Below, piece after piece: positions 32,220 through 43,052 of a DNA stretch of 64,000 nt. This DNA comes from Mesostigma viride (lineage: Eukaryota > Streptophyta > Mesostigmatophyceae > Mesostigmatales > Mesostigmataceae). Position numbers and translations under genes: made by a program. Under the pieces are notes generated by a model, which saw only the letters and a list, made by a program, of their open reading frames with translations, made no database searches and was not told the origin of the DNA. Positions within the stretch are counted from its first letter, which is position 1. Each line of letters opens with the position of its first letter. The stretch covers positions 1,356,176 to 1,420,175 of the forward strand of contig RPFO01000084.1 of assembly GCA_009746045.1 (NCBI GenBank), given 5' to 3'.

Positions 32220-32866
32220 AGTTAGCGAGCAGCCAGAACTGTGAGTTCCTGGTCTCTCACGCACACAACGGGATGAGCCAAAGTTGCAAGGCAGCAACCT
32301 TTTAACCCGTGCACCAAGCCACGACCACGGTGAGCGGTTCCACGTCCAATGTGGGAGCCTCGGTTCGTGCTTGCCAAGATAGCTGGTCATCCCCCATGAC
32401 CAAGCTATATCCTTTGCGTTGTTCCTCGTTCCCATCGGCGTGACGAGGCACGTGCAGGCAGGCAAGCAAATCCTCAACGTCCACTGGCATCAGTGCAGAA
32501 CCAGGACGAACTGGATTTGCCTAGACTCTGCAACCTAGGAAGTACAGGACCTGTCACAAGCCTGCAAAGGCCTAGTATCCTTGCAGACCTGTGCCAGTCC
32601 TGTATTCCACCAGCCACAGGCTGCTGCTCCTCTGGTCTACGTGGACCACAGTCACGTGATAGCCAGGCTAAGCCTGTGCAGGCACGGCCTGCCACGTGTC
32701 CTGTCCACTATACCAGAGGACTGTACCCTAGTCGGCCACGGACGGCTAGGACTTCGGGACCTCATATCTTTCTTGTCCCTTGTCTGTTTCAGGCGGTCAG
32801 CACGGCGTTGGAAAGGTCTTTCCAAACTGCATCCACTTAGCATATTGGTTGCCCAAAATGCTAACT
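32220..32866 (-). repeat. Copia-3 5' LTR
   Basis: 647-base partner of 24433-25083. The bases just inside it, on the minus strand, read CGTACTATTGC. This is not the TGG start of a primer site for a tRNA 3' end. Copia-1 and Copia-2 also start CGTA here. Confidence 0.92.
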
Positions 32867-32871
32867 TGAGT

Positions 32872-34287
32872 CCTCATAGTCGTGCTGGGTAAAACGCCAT
32901 CATACTCGGTACTGTCGCTGTCTGCTTCTCCCGCGCTGGATGTCCCGGTGGTCCACAATCTCGGCCACCTCGTCTTCCTGTTCGCCGGTCTCAGGGTTGT
33001 ATTCGACGGGGGCCGGCGGATTGAGGCGACCTTGGATGGAGTTCTGGTGATACAACTTGAGTTGATCGCGATGGAAGTTGGGTGAAGTGTTCCAGGAGCT
33101 TGGGATGTCGACCTTGAACATCACATCGCCCAGCTTCTCCAAGACCTTGTGAGGCCCCAGGAACATAGGACGGAGCTTGGTCTTGAGCTCACCTCCTACC
33201 TTCTCGGAGAAACGTCCTATAGTCAGGGGCCTTCCACCAGAACCCAGTCGCCTGCCTCAATCGACGGGGTGCGCGCGTCCAGGCGACTAGCGGTCCTCGC
33301 CATATAGCGCGCGGCTGCGGCTCGGTAGCCCCTGACCGCGCTGTCATGGGCCTGACGCATCTGAACCAACAGCTTCTCCACCCCTTCCAGGGTGTCCCGC
33401 CGGACTGTTTTCTCTGCCAAAGCGGGGCTCGTGAGAAGGTCGGTCGGCGTAAGCGGGTGCCTGCCAGTGTTGAGGAAGAACGGCGTGAAGCCATGGGCCG
33501 CCTGGGGGGCGTTGTTCAAGGAGAATTCCACCAAGCCCAGAAACTCCTCCCAATTGCCTCCCACCGCGTCAGTGTAGTGCCGCATGGTCTCTTGCACTGT
33601 GCGGTTCAGTCGCCGCTCCACCAGGTGAGAGGACGAGCTGTGGTACGCTGTCCCCAATGACACCTTGGTGCCCAGTCGTTCAAAGAACTCCTGCCAGAAG
33701 CGAGCCGTGAACAACTTGTCACGGTCCGATATGAATTGCCGGCTGAGTCCGTGGTACCGAAACACGTGGTGGAGATACAACTTAGCGCAAGCCTCAGCCG
33801 TGAGCTCGGCCGGGCATGGGGCCGAGTGACACATGCGCGTCAGGCGGTCCAAGAAAACCAAGATCATGCTGTTGCCGTGCTTGGTCTTCCGGAAGGGGCC
33901 AATAAAATCCATCATCAATGAGTCCCAAGGCGCCATGGGGTCAGGCAGCGTCTTGGGGATCGCTTGTGACCCCGTGTTGCGAGACTTCATGATCTGGCAT
34001 GATGGACACTCGCGCACGTACGTCTCGATGTACTCCCGCATACCTGGCCAGTAGAAGTTCTTTCTGGCCCGCGGCAGCAGGCGATGGATTCCTTGGTGGC
34101 CACCGGTGAGGGAGTCGTGGAGCTCATGGAGCAGAGCCGCTCTACATATCTCCGGGACGTACAGGCGCCAGCAGTCAGGTCTCACCATGACATGGAGTCG
34201 TCCGTCCTGGAACTTGCACGGGAGCTTGCCCATCTGCTGAGGGTGCGACCTGATCGCCTCCAGGGCTGCTGCTTCCGTGACGGTGAA
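32872..34287 (-). pseudogene. Chromovirus integrase and start of chromodomain
   Basis: Zinc-binding H2C2 (HDSLTGGHQGIH ... CPSC), catalytic core with MMDFIGPF, ISDRDKLF and a Glu in SSSHLVERRLNRTVQE, then a C-terminal domain. A frameshift at about 33225 is followed by VGGELKTKLRPMFLGPHKVL, FHRDQLKLYHQ and the chromodomain strand DEVAEIVDHRD...QRQYRV. Integrase inserts the cDNA. It continues in frame from RNase H except for a stop at 34288-34290. Confidence 0.85.
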
Positions 34288-36437
34288 TCAGCTGATCAGC
34301 GTCTCCAGAACGGAGGTGACGGTGTACGCATCCGCCTCCTCTTCAGTCTCGAGGGTTTGGTATACGTACTCCGAGAAAATGGTGGGGGACCCAATGGGCT
34401 GCAAGTGAAAAATTCCCTGAGCCGGGACCACGTGGCTGAGTGGCAAGCGCGAATGGGACCCCTCCCCTTCCCCGGGGGCGCGCACGTCCTCGTGCGAACC
34501 CCAGTTGGGGGATAGGTCGTCCATGGTGGTACGACCCGTGTGAAACAAATAACGAGCCTGCGGCGACCGCGGAAGGTCACCATAGGACGTGCCGGGCGCC
34601 TGAGCTGGGACGCAAGTGGTATGTAGTACTCCCAGATCTTCATAGAACCAGTGGTCCGCCCGCCGGGAAAGGGCGTCTGGGACCACGTTCTCTGCACCCT
34701 TGACGTACTGAATCTTAAAGGGGGCGAACTGGGACAAGTACTCCAGCCAGCGTGCTTGACGGGGCACCAGGTTGGGTTGGGCGAGCAGATGCGTGAGGGG
34801 CCGATGATCCGTGTGGATGATCAGCCGGTGGGGATCAAGATCCCCCTGCTCGCTGATGGCAACGTCAAACTGGGCCCCGAGAAGATGATGGCGCCAGGTA
34901 TGGCAGCAGTAGACCACGGCAAGAAGCTCCTGCTGGTGTACCGGATAGTTGCGCTCGGCAGGGATCATAGTCCGGGAGATGTACTCGACCGGCTGCAACC
35001 CCTGACCCTGGTCCTGCAATAGGACACCGCCGATTGCAACCTTGCTCGCGTCCGTTGCGACCACAAAGGGCTTGGACGGGTCCGAGAGAACGAGCACGGG
35101 GGCCGTGGTCAGGCTGCGCTTGAGGGCCTCAAAGGCCTGTTGGCACGGTTCCGACCAAACGAAAGGAACACCCTTCTTGAGGAGGGCGTTAATGGGGGCA
35201 GCGATCGTCGCGAAACGGGGGATGAAACGTCGGTAATACGACGCGACACCCAAAAAGCTGCGCACGCCCTTGACGTTGGTCGGGGTCGGCCACTGCTGGA
35301 TGGAGGCGATCTTGGAGGGGTCCGTCGCAATGCCGGCAGCGGACAGGGTATGACCGAGGAACGGTACGCTGCGACCAGCGCGGACCTTGGCCTTGCGGAC
35401 CGAAAGATTCTCCTCCTCCATGATGCGCAATACCGTGGCGACGTCCTCGAGATGATCCTCAAAGGTCTTGGAGTACACCAAGATGTCGTCCAGGTATGCG
35501 AGCGCACAAGTGCGCTTGTAGGACCACGGGGGCTTCGCGCCCCGGTTGGGGTCCTCGAGGTCACGGGAAACCTGCGGGAGATGCGCGGTTCCCATGACTG
35601 GGCGGAGGATGTCATTCATGAGCATCTGAAAGCTCGCAGGGGAATTGCACAACCCCATGGCGGCCACACGGAACTGATAGTGGCCGAACGGCGTGTTGAA
35701 CGCCGTTTTATGACAGTCCTCCGGCGCAATCCTTAACTGCCAGAACCCGTCTGCGCAATCAAGGACGGTGAAACATGTGGCGCCCTGCACGCGGTTGAAG
35801 ATATCGTCGATGCGGGGGAGAGGGTACTTTGACTTTACCGTAATAGCGTTCAGCTTACGATAGTCCGTGACGAGCCGCCACTTGCCCCCAGGCTTGGGGA
35901 CCAACAGCACGCCTGCTGAGAAGGGGCTGTTGCTGGGCTCGATGAGACCCCGCTCCAGAAGCGCCATCAAGATCTTCTTGAGCTCTGCACCAGCTCCACC
36001 GGACCCATGCGGTACATAGGGGACGTCGTAGGGCCATAGCCCTCCTGCAATTGGATGCGGTGGAGCACCGAGCGCGGCGGGGGAAACTCTTGCTTACTCT
36101 CATCAAAGAGCTTCGCGCGTGCTGCCAACACCGCATTGTAGCGCTCGGTCTCCTCGGGGGTGAAGCCCACACCGATCTCATTGAGCATGAGCTCCACGGC
36201 AGCGAGGTCGAGGCGATACATGTAGTATTCCTTGCCCTGACGCAACTTGCCCTCCAAGGACTTGATGCTCATGAGGATCTGTGAGGCTTGGCGGGGTTGG
36301 GTAAATTCCCGCTCATGCGTGACGTTGTGCACAGTGGGACCCTGCGCCTGATATTCGCCAACCGGACTCCAAAAGGAGCCGTCGGGGAACCACACCACGC
36401 GACGCTTAATGCTGATGTCAACATCCTGAGCGTCCAT
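34288..36437 (-). pseudogene. Chromovirus reverse transcriptase and RNase H
   Basis: From the protease tail (MDAQDVDISIKRRVVWF) through the polymerase (SPFSAGVLLVPKPGGKWRLV; YPLPRIDDIFNRV; YLDDILVYS) to RNase H (VVATDASKVAIGGVLL; HQQELLAVV; HTDHRPLTHLL; NVVPDALSRR). There is a frame change near 35970 and a stop at 34288. The order before integrase is canonical Ty3/Gypsy. Confidence 0.9.
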
Positions 36438-36441
36438 CCAG

Positions 36442-36687
36442 TCAATGCCAATAATGATCGATATCGGCTGCGCCCAGCGGCGCGACAGTGGCGGTAAGCT
36501 CCACAGGGATGCCCTGAATCACCGCCTTGATGTCGACTAGACCTGGCGAGGGGTTCTTGCGACCATCTGAGTAAGTCACATTTACCACTGTCGCGTGTGG
36601 CCGTATAGTGTAGCCAGCGCGACGCGCCAGTGCCTCATTGATGAATGACGTGGAAGCGCCCGTGTCGACCATGAACTGCACGTCCAT
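36442..36687 (-). pseudogene. Chromovirus aspartic protease
   Basis: Retropepsin with active site FMVDTGASTSFIN at about 36675-36637 and the flap/closing region up to IIIGIDWM across a one-base frame change near 36470. It cleaves the Gag-Pol precursor (family knowledge). It gives a canonical DTG for comparison with the DTN of the Copia elements here. Confidence 0.85.
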
Positions 36688-37009
36688 GACAGTCTTCCCT
36701 TGAGGAAGGGGTCCAGTGCTGTTGATGGCACTGCCAGACCCCCTCGAAAGAGGAGCAAGCTGCGGGCCGCACTCCTCGGGGCTGCATGCGTCAGCGGGGC
36801 GTCCGCGTTGCTGCCCGAAGCCAGAATTGTAGCCGTGGCTGGAGCCTCACCAACTGGCTCCATACTCGCGCCGGTATCCGCAACTAACGGTGCCTGTACG
36901 GCGGAGCTACTGCTATCTACACTATTTACTCCTACTACGCTATCTACCCTATCTACCTGAGCTACCGCTACTTCTACCCCCAAGGGGAGGGACACTACGC
37001 GCGAGGAAC

Positions 37010-38491
37010 GGATGGCCGGGAGTCCGCCTCGTTCGACCGCCCGGTCCGCTCTTCCCCCTCCTCCGCCGGTTCCTCCTCATCGTCGTCGCCATACGCATAG
37101 CCTGGGATGGCCTGGGCATCCAGCCGCCCACTGTCCGAGTCGTGATCGGCCGCGCCTCGTTGCTGCGCTAGCACCTTGTTCACCTCGCGGGTCACCCGTT
37201 GGAAGGATGGACCTGAGGCCCGAGGCGTTTGATACTGCGCGGGCTGGCGGCGGGCATCCTGCAGCTTGGCTGCACGTGCTCCCGCATTACGGGGCTGATC
37301 GCCGCGCTGCGCAGGGTCCGGACGTTTGCCGAAGGCGGGGCCAGAGAACTGGGGTACATGCGTCTCCTCATCCTTGCGGGCGCGCAGGCGAGGGCACTCG
37401 CGCTTGAGGTGGCCAACCTCCCCGCACGCAAAGCAGCGGGACGTGGCCGGATCGATCGCATTGACCTGGAAATCAGGGTCATAATCGCTCTCCGCTGGCA
37501 GCTCGTAGCCATACGCCGGCGTCCTCCTGTGCGACCTCAGGGTCCGCGGTGGTGAAGTGGACGCGCCGGGGTGCCGCAAGCGGGAAGCGCCGTGTAGATG
37601 CTGCACGGCGGCGGGCGATCACATCCGAGACTTGTAGCAGGTACTGCTGAATTTTTATCACATCCCACTCCTCCCATGGGACCTCGGCATAGTGCTTGAG
37701 CACCTCATCCAAGAGGTCCGGGTGCAGCGCCTCGATGAACCGTGCCTTGTACTCGGTCCAGGTCATGTCGTCAAGCCGGGCAGTGTACGCCTCAAACTCG
37801 GTGAGGAATTCGCGTGCTGCCCTGACGGAACTTGCCAAAGGCCAGGCGCTCATGGAGCTTGTAGTCCGGTGGCACCAACTTGCGCCGGATGCGGGCCATC
37901 AGCTCCTCGACCGTGCGCGGGTAGGTGCGTGACGCGACGCTCTCACAGTGGAGGATGCCGACAACGGACGGATCCATGCACATGGCTACTAGATAGGGAA
38001 TTAGCACATCAGTGGCCAACTCCCAATCGTGATGCTCGCACCATGCCCAATAGACCGCCAACACCATGCGTTCTCACTCATCGATCTCGCGCGGGGTCAT
38101 GTCCGCGCGCAACTTGGGCACGGTTTTGAAATCGGGCATGGGCGGAGCCTTGACCGTGGCCGCCCGCGGGCCTCCTTTAGCGCAAAAGGGCGGACGGTTA
38201 AAGGACGCCGGCAGCGATGGGGGCCCAGCAGCCCGCGGCTGGCTGCGCGAGGTCTCAGCTCCTCGCCGCAACCAAACGGATGTCGGGTGTTCGTAACCGG
38301 GATCGTTGAGGTCTAACCGGCTCGATCAGATTCAGGTTGGGGCCATGCGCCATGCTAGGACGCGCGGGGCCCGTCGCTGGGAGGGACTGACCCAGGCGCG
38401 TCTCAGGGCGCTCCTCGGCATCCTCATCGTAGCGGGGGGGAAGTTCGACCTCCCCCTCCTCCGTCGACCAAATTTCGCCGCGCGTAACCAT
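37010..38491 (-). pseudogene. Chromovirus gag
   Basis: Retrotrans_gag-like helical region (FLTEFEAYTARLDDMTWTEY, KARFIEALHPDLLDEVL) and a CX2CX4HX4C knuckle (CFACGEVGHLKREC) near 37440-37400, followed by an acidic tail ending near 37010. The N-terminal part reaches 38491 (TRGEIWSTEEGEVELPP). At least three frame changes occur (near 38070, 37850, 37480). Bases 36690-37010 link it to protease in other frames. Confidence 0.75.
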
Positions 38492-40200
38492 TAATCATTT
38501 AATGAATCATCTATACAACACTGTTACGGCTTTATGACACATCCGTCATTGCCTTTCATCAAATACGATGACAGCTGGTTATCTTCAGCTGGTTATCAAA
38601 TCTGGTCGCTTGCTAGGGCATCATGCTGACCGCTCCCATTTCATTCTCGTGGTGCCTGCATGATCGAATCCAAGCAAACCGCGACACAATATGCAAGAGA
38701 AAAAAAAGATATCAGATCCTTGACATAGACATCACCATTCTACAAGGAAGAGCTCACCAGCACCTAACGGTCCAATCATGCAGCAAATGTGTAGAACACG
38801 ATTTATGACCCAACACTCACTCTTATGGCAAAGCAGCCCATACACATGAATCATACCATGCGCCAGATGTCACACGAGCAATTAAGCCACAATGTTGTCG
38901 TCGGATCAGAAAGCAACAAACGTGAAAACGCTAGCGGCCCAAATCTGAGATTCCGCGGAACACAGAAAATAAGAAAGCTCAGAAGCTACCAGCAAGGGAT
39001 CGAACATAGGACCTTTGGCATGATTTCGCGGCTGTGTGAGTCTCCTGATCCGAAGGCATCTCACTTAATAAACGTTTCGAAACAGCCAAACTGCGAAAAA
39101 TCTCTTACCGGAGAGAGTTGCCAATATCAAGGAGACAACCAGCGCAGGCCAGAAATCGGGAGAATCCGGACCATGGGAGCTCGAGCCTGCCGTTATCTTG
39201 TCCGCGTTTTCGAGTCGTGCAGGATTATGAATATGAATGGAGATGGAAATGTGTAGCCTTGTGCATTGAAATTATGGCTGGCTGACGTGAAGAGCGACTA
39301 CATGACCTAGACGGTGGCGCCGGAAACAGCTTGCTTGATTGTGTTTCATCGTTGGCAACGAGTCCATCGACTACTTTCTCTGGGCGGCAAACTGCGGCAA
39401 ATTGAACGCAAACCTCATCATGAAATCTTGACCGTCGAAACGTAACGATCCGACGACTTATGCAGTATGCCGCGTAATTTTCTGTTGCGGGAGAGCCGTT
39501 GGGCCGGTTCCCGACGCGGGCGACCAGTGGTTTGCATTAAGTTAACTTACCTGAAGTTCTCCAACAGAAGTGACCCAAGCCGCATGATGGCGCTCATCGA
39601 CGGCCTCAGTCTATTGACGCGTCGGCCCGATTTTGGCGGCACCCAATTTGACACCAACGGCACCTACCGACAAAGGGCATACGTACGTTTCACGCGCACC
39701 ACGACCTTCGAGCTCTGCTATGGCGGTGGTGCCGTGGGGCCCGCATCAGACTGCGCCGGCGGGCCCTTATCTGCTATGGCGGTGCTGCCGTTGGGCCCGC
39801 ATCAGAATTCAGGCCCTTTATGCAGGCGGGCCCTAATGCATGTTACTTTTTTATTCTTCTGCATACAAATATGAAGCAATGAGGTCGTGTCCTCCGGATT
39901 TTTGCATTTGCACTGTGTGCAGTTCTTGGACGTTTGGAAACATGCATGATGGCATGTGGCTAATGTAATGACTGACTAGCTAGACCGTTTCAGTGGTTTT
40001 TCATTTGCGGGTTTTTCCTCGTAAATGGTGGGAAAGCGACCGCAGCAATGGTTCTCACCACTAGACACTCCCGGCCAGTGTAGCTCGAAAAACACGCCCT
40101 GATCAAGCAAGCTGTTTCCGGCCCCACTGTATAGGTCATCTTACAGTCGCTCTTTGCGTAAGCCAGCCATAATTCCAATGAACAAGGCTACACATTTGCA
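38492..40200. other. No identified gene; local tandem duplication at 39710-39830
   Basis: No LTR for the chromovirus, RNA gene or conserved frame is recognised. At 39717-39826 a segment of about 55 bases (TCTGCTATGGCGGTG...GGGCCCGCATCAGA) is repeated in tandem. CACTA-2 sequence begins somewhere near the end of this stretch. Confidence 0.4.
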
Positions 40201-40280
40201 TACTCTTTTCTTGGTTATCGGTGTGCCTTTGTTTGGATGCAGGGGGGATCGCTGTGCTGACACAACGCGGCAAGGGATTT

Positions 40281-40987
40281 GCTGGTAGAAGATGCCCTTC
40301 CCATGGCTGATTACAGCGACCCTGTGAATGGCGACGAGGCCTACTGGTGAGCCTTGTTTTTTGCAAATGCTACTTACGTCGTCTGCTTTGGTTATTTTAA
40401 TTCAGTCCAGTTGAAAGGCGCCTTGGGATTAGCCAATCATGTTTTACTGTCACAAAGCCAGCCCTAGTAATTAACATCTAGTTTGTTTGGTTTCACCCAT
40501 CCGGGTGCCATGATCTTGCCGCCAGTAAAAGCGTCCTGTGTTGTATCTGTTCTAATTTTTTTAATAACCAATACTTGCAATAATAATACTCTTTGCTGGG
40601 TTATCGGTGTGCATTTGTTTGAATGCAGGCGAGATCGCTGTGCTGACACAACGTTCAACGTGATGGCATGGGCATCATTAAACCTGACGCCGCTTGTGCC
40701 GCAAGGCATTGTAGCGGCGTGTGGGGGCGTGAAGCGCTACGCGGATTCTTTCCACAAAGTCAGGATACATGGGTTCAACTACCGCACGGAGGCTGCTCCT
40801 ACGGATGCTGGACCTAGCCAGCCCACCGTTGTAATTGAGGAGGTCCCTATGGCAAAGAGGGCCAGTGGAAGGCAGCGTAAAGCTGTGAACTATTGCGACA
40901 CTGGTGGGGATGACACTATGTCATCAGAAGATGTTGATGCAAGCAAGTTACCCCTCGGACAGCAGTTCTGAAGAAGATGACTTTTGA
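40281..40987 (+). pseudogene. CACTA-2 transposase C-terminal fragment
   Basis: An exon ending at 40346 (ARDLLVEDALPMADYSD...GDEAYW) joins through a GT-AG intron (40347-40628) to an exon starting at 40629 (ASLNLTPLVPQGIVAA; YADSFHKVRIHGFNYRTE; SGRQRKAVNY). Each piece aligns with CACTA-1 (LLVGDALQRATYTDPEKNGD; HGFNYRTE against YGFNYRTE). The frame changes near 40945 before the acidic end SSEEDDF, stop 40985-40987. The DUF4216 region is missing between RTE and the tail, so this is an internally deleted copy. Confidence 0.65.
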
Positions 40988-41099
40988 TATAATGGGCATG
41001 ACAGCACTGTTTATGGAATGATGTGCTGTTTTATATTGTATGATAACCCCATAATGCACCTTAGTGGTGTTGAGTTTTTTTTAACGTCAAGGACTTAAT

Positions 41100-41418
41100 G
41101 AAATAAAGCTCATGATTTTTCTCGTGTTACACTCTTGGTGAGAAATTTCTCACCATGTTGACTTGTGAATTTTCTCGTGTTATACTCTTGATGAGAAACT
41201 TCTCACTTTTCTCACTTTTCTCACTTTTTCTCACCCATTCTCACCTTTTTTCTCACCCATTCTCCCCCTTTTCTCACCAAAATCTCACCCTGGCGAGATT
41301 TTTTTGCTAGTGTTTGCGGGAAAAAATTGAGATTTTTCTCAATTTTCTCAAAAAATTCTCACAAAGGGTGAGAAAATTGAGGGTTTTGAGAAAATTCTCA
41401 GAATCTGAGTTCCTAGTG
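41100..41418. repeat. TTCTCA(C) subterminal repeats and TAGTG terminus of CACTA-2
   Basis: More than a dozen TTCTCAC or GTGAGAA words, many adjacent, end in the terminal TGAGTTCCTAGTG. This parallels CACTA-1 at 2950-3570 plus 6035-6077. The unit has drifted (TTCTCAC here, TTCTCAG/TTCTCAA there) while the last 12 bases are identical. Confidence 0.7.
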
Positions 41419-42411
41419 CACACCGAAAGCATGGGGCGGCACAGCAGATGCATCCACACCCACTTCCCAAGCACAGAACTAAGTTCGCGGTAGTATGTAA
41501 ACCCGCGATATAAGATTCTATGAGTAGCAGCGATAACTGCCACCGCACGCTCAGGAACAGGCACCACGTCACCATCTCTTTGGTGAATGACACCCACCGC
41601 CTGCACACCAGTCTGCTCTGCTGTCGCCCGTACCACCTTGTCAGACTTCTGCACCAGCCCAACAGCGGCGTAGGCAGCCTGAACACAATCTAGCTGCTGA
41701 TTCACCCCATCCACCGACGCACAGTGGGTAAAATGGAGGTCATCGATCGTCACAGCATGCATACCTTCCAGATCCTGCCGAGATTCGAATTAAGCACGGC
41801 GAGGGCGCCAATTAAGGGCGCAGCAGGGTCCTCCTCCAGCCTCAGCCGGACGGTCTCCCCCGCCTCGTTGGCCTCCGCCACCAGGATCAGCGCGGACATA
41901 TTGATGCTCAGCCCACGACTAGCCTCCAACGGCGGCTTGGGGCCACAGCGGTATACAACACAGACTGATGCACACACTGGGCCACGGCGACGGCCACCTT
42001 GTTGCCCATTGGCCAGCACAACATCCACGGCCACACCTTCCGACGAGCCCCACTCAGGCCCACCAGATCCGACCACACCGGCATCCACGCACAGTACCGC
42101 CGCATCCAAACTGGCAGGCGGAGTCTGTTGTAGTACGAATCCAAATCTGATACGCCCCCAAAAACATCCTCCCCAGCGCGCGTGGGCAAATCGCAAATCA
42201 CGCCAAGGTGTGGTAAAAAAGCGGGCATAGGATCTGGTAGTGGCATGTTGCCACACCGGTTATCCACAATCAGCCGTATACGGCCGTCGGGCTTTCCGAC
42301 CCCAAAAGTACCGTTCACCATAGGCGGCTCCTCCTCAAAAAATCCACCCAAAATCCCCCTCTCCACAACACCGTGCAAACCCGCGCGAACTCCTCCATGC
42401 TACACCCCCGC
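41419..42411 (-). pseudogene. RTX retroelement: reverse transcriptase C-terminal part
   Basis: Minus-strand polymerase. Motifs: PPMVNGTFGVGKPDGRIRLI (fingers), GGVSDLDSYYNRLRLPVW (motif A), a frame change near 41900, AVTIDDLHFTH (catalytic IDD) and a thumb ending RELSSVLGKWVWMHLLCRP. It is cut at 41419 by the CACTA-2 end and at 42411 by Copia-1. It is neither Copia- nor Gypsy-like. The thumb pattern recalls a group of protist reverse transcriptases and possibly DIRS-type elements, but I cannot assign it. Confidence 0.6.
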
Positions 42412-43028
42412 AGTTAACGTAAAGGATTTACGTTAGATGGATAGAGATTGTTACGCTCTTTCCAGCGGCACCTTGAACGCCTCATTTGGTTAAGGAACGT
42501 AAAAGTTATGACGTTTCCTAGGCTGTGCCGACAGTACCCGGCGCGCCACTGTGGGCGCGTACGGACACAGGATGTACAAGTGTCACTTTGATAGTCCGCA
42601 GGACGTTGACAGGACTTGTACAGGACTTGATGGTCAATTGATAGGTAGGCGTGCTGTAGCGCGCCAGGACCTATGAGACAATTGATGCTGAGTAGTGTAC
42701 GGATAGGTCCACAGGACTAGCCGTATGGACAATTGATAGATCTCCGCGCCAAAGGCGTGCCAGAGCTCTGTGTAATCAATTGATTGACAGTTCAGCTGTG
42801 ACAGTGCAGCTGAATACTTGGACGCGTCCCTAACAACCTATATGTGTGACTTGGTCGCACCGGGACGCTAGTTCTTGCGTGCACGTTCTCTTGGCACTGC
42901 GACCCTGTCGTCTGTGCTGCGTGCAGTCTTGGAAGTGACGTGACTTACGTCTGTGTTTCCTGTTATTAATAAAGGCAACTTCCTGCAAGAACCATGGCGG
43001 AATTCGTGGCATTCACTCTCATACAACT
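42412..43028 (+). repeat. Copia-1 5' LTR
   Basis: 617 bases. It carries TTACGTTAGATGGATAG at the start, several TGGACAATTGATAG-like words and an AATAAA at about 42969. The next bases, CGTATTACACGC, are the candidate primer-binding region, and it is not a TGG type. Confidence 0.92.
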
Positions 43029-43052
43029 CGTATTACACGCTTCGTTCCAAAT

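Larger units (their letters stand above)
24433..32866 (-). mobile_element. Copia-3, complete LTR retrotransposon
   Basis: LTRs at 24433-25083 (3', by element orientation) and 32220-32866 (5') are nearly identical. They begin AGTTAGC and end GCTAACT in window orientation. The 5-base target duplication TGAGT is at 24428-24432 and 32867-32871. A purine tract (AAAAGAAGAAAGGGTTGG, minus strand) precedes the 3' LTR at 25084-25101. Inside, on the minus strand: a leader frame, gag, then a pol with integrase, protease-like, reverse transcriptase and RNase H order. It inserted into the chromodomain of the chromovirus. Confidence 0.92.
24353..38491 (-). mobile_element. Chromovirus-type Ty3/Gypsy element, split by Copia-3
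   Basis: Minus-strand gag, protease, reverse transcriptase, RNase H, integrase and chromodomain in canonical Gypsy order. The last 26 codons are separated from the rest by Copia-3 (24433-32866), and removing Copia-3 with one TGAGT restores a continuous chromodomain. No LTR pair was found, so the limits given are those of the coding region. Several frameshifts and stops make it non-functional. Confidence 0.85.
40200..41418 (+). mobile_element. Truncated CACTA element (CACTA-2)
   Basis: The last transposase exons are followed by a 300-base block rich in TTCTCAC/GTGAGAA and the terminus TCTGAGTTCCTAGTG at 41404-41418. The DUF4218 exons present in CACTA-1 are absent. Two similar acceptor regions (about 40200-40270 and 40590-40660, both GGTTATCGGTGTGC...GATCGCTGTGCTGACACAACG) show an internal duplication. 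The right end abuts the RTX reverse transcriptase at 41419. The left end was not found. Confidence 0.65.

Noticed and set aside
24433..32866. The 650-base repeats as LTRs of the chromovirus or as separate DNA elements
   Set aside because: The TGAGT duplication, purine tract and leader ORF place them as the LTRs of the Copia element they enclose.
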